Below, in pieces: positions 60,882-64,000 of a DNA stretch of 64,000 nucleotides (within the stretch, counting starts at the first letter, position 1; each line of letters starts with the position of its first letter). The DNA is from Sisyra terminalis (lineage: Eukaryota; Arthropoda; Insecta; Neuroptera; Sisyridae), in contig OY292278.1 of NCBI GenBank assembly GCA_958496175.1, positions 17,484,001 to 17,548,000 of the forward strand, written 5' to 3'. The notes under the pieces are model-generated. The model had not been told where the DNA came from. It ran no database searches and worked only from the letters and a program-made list of their open reading frames with translations. Both the position numbers and the translations under genes were made by a program.

Positions 60882-61037
60882 AGGGACGTCTATATTTGGC
60901 AACGTTAAATTTCCTATTTCGTTTTAACAAAAAAAGACTATATAATATTTGAATTGAACTAACAAAAAAGCCGCGAATTTAATTAAAATCAAAGGAGAAA
61001 ATGCAACATTGCCAGATATTGAGTATTGACATCCTTA
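60882..61037. mobile_element. Small inverted-repeat element (MITE-like)
   Basis: The left end GGGACGTCTATATTTGGCAA and the right end, in complement GGATGTCAATACTCAATATC then TGGCAATGTTG, are imperfect inverted repeats that continue for ~40 bp into T-rich sequence. A similar end (AAATGCAACGTTGCCAAAT) occurs at 43.97-44.03 kb. Non-coding; superfamily unknown. Confidence 0.45.
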
Positions 61038-64000
61038 AAAGAGACATGAGCCAACATTAATAATCAATTTGCCCCCCAATGGGGCATACGTCTAGCCTTA
61101 GGAAGCATGGCTTTAGAGGGTAAATATTCTTTTCTTTTATAATAGACGTGTACTTATTAAGAAAAACCTTCCCAAGGGAAGAAATAATAGGTACGAGAAG
61201 TAAGTTCTACCTCATTGCATTTGCTCCAAACTAAATTTTTAATTAGGATATTTAAAGCTCTAATCATTTCAATAGTTTTTACTTTGAATTAGGTTTATGG
61301 ATTACTCATTAAGGGCATTCACTGTACATCGATGTATCGAATCTACTCGGCGTTTATCGTACGATAGATCGAAGTTATTCAATGTTTTAACCAAGAGTTG
61401 TTCTATCTCTTCGATCCATCGATTAAATAAAAAAAAATCTGGTTAATAATTACAAAAACTAATGAAAATGCGTCGATTTTTTTTGTTCCGAAGAAACTCA
61501 AAATTTATAGAATTCTGTGATTTTTCCCTTGGTTTAACAAAATCGCTTGATTTTCCAGATTTCCCTGGCTACTAGACATCTTAATATGTTGAACTTCCAA
61601 AGTGGGTACTTAAATTATAAATAAGATTATAAACCAAACTATTTTTTTCAAACATACTAAATGTAAAATTTCTTATGGTTTTACTAAATAATTAAGGACA
61701 AGATACTGAAAAAATTTCGTGGCTTTTGTTTGGATGAATCAATTAAATAGGTAGGCCAGCATATAGGTGCGTAATAATGAAGATTTTTTGGAACCAGTCC
61801 TTCGTGTTTAAAATTCATCTTTGTTCTTCTTGTCTTCGTGATGTGCTCAAATTCAATCATGCAGCATATGTTTAACTTTTGCTTATTTCATTCGCGATGC
61901 CCGGGGCAAACGACAATTTGTGAAAGATTTGGTTTCACTTTTACAAATGGGTCACTAGCCTCATTTTTAGGCAGAAGAGTTCTTATAATTTTGGGCAACA
62001 TTTCGTACAAAACTGGCCAATTCTTCATCGCCCAAATACTTCAATCGAACAACATAATAAAATTTTCAATTTGAAACACTATACGATTGGAGATTAGCGA
62101 TCAAGAAATGAGAAAATTTTCAATTAATTTCATAAAGTTTCTTTGCATTTTATTGCTGGACATTAGTTGAAGAATTCAATTTATTTATACGTGAGTCAAA
62201 AAGTACAATGAAATCTATCATTTGACTTATTTATAATCTCTATTCTTCATAAAATAATCAAAATAAATTTTGGCAAAAACTTAGTAGATATATCATAAGT
62301 TATGAATTATTAATATACTCCAGCAATCAACGATAAAACGCTTGGATAATAACTAGAACAATTTAACAATTGAATCAAGTATCTACTTAAGATTATACAT
62401 AACATAGAATACTACATTAACTTATAGCTTGTCAAAACTTTCTGGTTTATTAGTAACCACAGTTATAAATTGATTTATAGAATTGCAAATTAGATCATAA
62501 TTATCATATTTACATTATCCATTTGACACATTTATTTATTACTCATAGTTCCTTTAATATATCAAAACTATCAAACGAGAAATTAACTTAACTACCCACT
62601 CCTTACCATTGTATTTTCTATTGAATTTTGTTTGAAGTAATCGTGCGTGAATACTCCAAGGATAGCTGAAGAAATCGCAAGTCAATGGCACTTTTTTTAA
62701 AAAGAATAAAAAATTCCACAAAAATTTTTTATAATTTTGTATAAATTTAGCATTGTTACCCCAAAAATTTTCTTTAGTCCTTTTTCAAAATTTATTTTTC
62801 TAGTAAAGCACCTAATAAAGACATCATATTATTTTTAACAGTAAACTATTAATATCAGAGATTTCCTAATAATTTATTAATATCATTTGGTATTGGTAAT
62901 ATAAATTTGTAATAAACCATTCAATAATTTTTCTTTTCAATAGATAATTACATTTAATAGATTTCAATTTTCAAATCAATTTAAGGTGATTAAAGTCAAG
63001 CTAATCTTGCTTAATGTAAATATTTGAATAATTTTATAAAACGAATTTCAATATCTTTATTAAACACTATTTTTGGTGGCCAATTTTATAAACTTTATTT
63101 ATTATTTATTAAACTTACTTTACAAAACCGTTAAAATCGTTTGTGTAAACCATAAAATTCAGAAAAAATTCAATGACCATGAAGTGAATTGATCTTGAAA
63201 GAAAATATTTTCCATGCCTACATTGCCTACACAAAGTGTACTTTAAAAAATATCAAAAAGGAGTTACTTGAATATTAAAAATTAAACAAGTCGTCGAGTC
63301 ATTGCTCTGTCGTACCACCTACACTTTAATTTCACTTTTATTGCTCAAATATTCACATCAAAGAATGTTTTGATAAAATAAAGATTTAGTGGTTATCAAA
63401 TAGAATGGAACAGGTTTTAGTTATACATTATCTTCTTTTTTTAAGTTGATATCAGTGGACTACTACTACTACTACTACTGTATTTTGGTTTAATAAAAGT
63501 GGCCAAAGTTAAGATATGTCCAAGAAAACTGATGTGAGATCAAGGCATTGGTGTTAAAGATAATAAATCTTGCTACCTACTAAAGTGGGAATTTGATTTA
63601 TTTAATTCAACAATGCTGTAGGTTTTAAATCACAAAGTACGTTAAATGCAGTTTGCATACAATCAAAAGATATGATGGAGACTTGAAGATTAATTCTATA
63701 TTTACAATAGTAATGGGTGAATAATAGGTTTTAATATATCCGTAATGTGGAAAAATTCATAAAACTGTTAATTCCGTAAAGTAATCAAGTCCGTTAATAT
63801 TCAAGGTGTCCATTTCTTCAAAACGAATCTCTTGAATTTCTAGACTAATTCGCTTTCTTTAGATAGATTTTGGAGAAAAAAAAGCTGTGATGTTAAACCA
63901 TCATTATAATTCTATTAAATTAATTATCCAAACGGGTGTTTCAATAAGAGCGCAAGATTTCAGTGTTCAATAAAACATGGTTTTCTTTAGCAAAGTATTG
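61038..64000. other. Non-coding stretch with one exon-like patch
   Basis: AT-rich. The only point of interest is a minus-strand candidate exon at 62607-62665, bounded by TTTCTTCAG and GTAAGG, discussed as a finding. I see no repeat family or RNA gene other than the short triplet run at 63460-63480. Confidence 0.4.
63460..63480. repeat. (ACT)n microsatellite
   Basis: About seven consecutive ACT/TAC triplets. Confidence 0.9.

Overview
The window is AT-rich eukaryotic nuclear DNA, almost certainly from an insect. The evidence is two spliced exons of the cAMP-dependent protein kinase C3/PRKX subfamily with GT-AG borders and matching phases, introns of 10 kb or more, and a background of decayed animal transposons: Tc1/mariner-type transposases, hAT-like MITEs, a tRNA-derived SINE, Penelope-like and LINE-like fragments. 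I see no bacterial, plasmid or phage features. The insect order cannot be fixed from this sequence.

Layout. 0.35-0.71 kb and 11.61-11.78 kb (minus strand): two consecutive catalytic-core exons of a Pka-C3/PRKX kinase. The downstream exons lie left of the window. The exon(s) upstream of 11.78 kb were not located. The 10.9-kb intron carries one hAT-type MITE and one SINE. 12-24 kb: mostly featureless AT-rich DNA with a MITE at 18.7 kb, a ~1.1-kb element of GATACTT/AGTTACTT repeats enclosing a long foldback (20.6-21.7 kb), an (AAAT)n array (22.2 kb) and a Penelope-type terminal motif (22.6 kb). 24.1-25.1 kb: nested inverted repeats carrying hammerhead-like cores. 28-32 kb: a LINE tail, a short hAT-like element and a 0.5-kb foldback. 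33.9-35.2 kb: a dead Tc1/mariner-superfamily transposase split by a SINE.

35.87-37.52 kb (minus): the only long ORF, an uninterrupted 551-residue protein of unknown family with a poly(A) signal about 90 bp past its stop. 38-50 kb: more SINE copies, a second hAT MITE, a dead mariner transposase at 42 kb next to retroelement debris at 41.2-41.9 kb. 55.0-55.45 kb: a two-unit 214-bp tandem duplication. 57.65-58.9 kb: a Penelope-like remnant with a GIY-YIG endonuclease fragment followed by two tandem terminal repeats, one of them split by a foldback carrying two facing hammerhead-like motifs. The rest is intronic or intergenic DNA in which I see nothing supportable.

The genes do not form a pathway. 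The kinase is a conserved signalling gene with large introns. The 551-residue ORF is either an independent upstream neighbour or, if kinase 5' exons lie beyond 37.5 kb, a gene nested in a kinase intron. The most interesting material is the set of Penelope-type inverted units with hammerhead-like cores, the orphan 551-residue ORF, and several apparently unnamed non-autonomous repeats.
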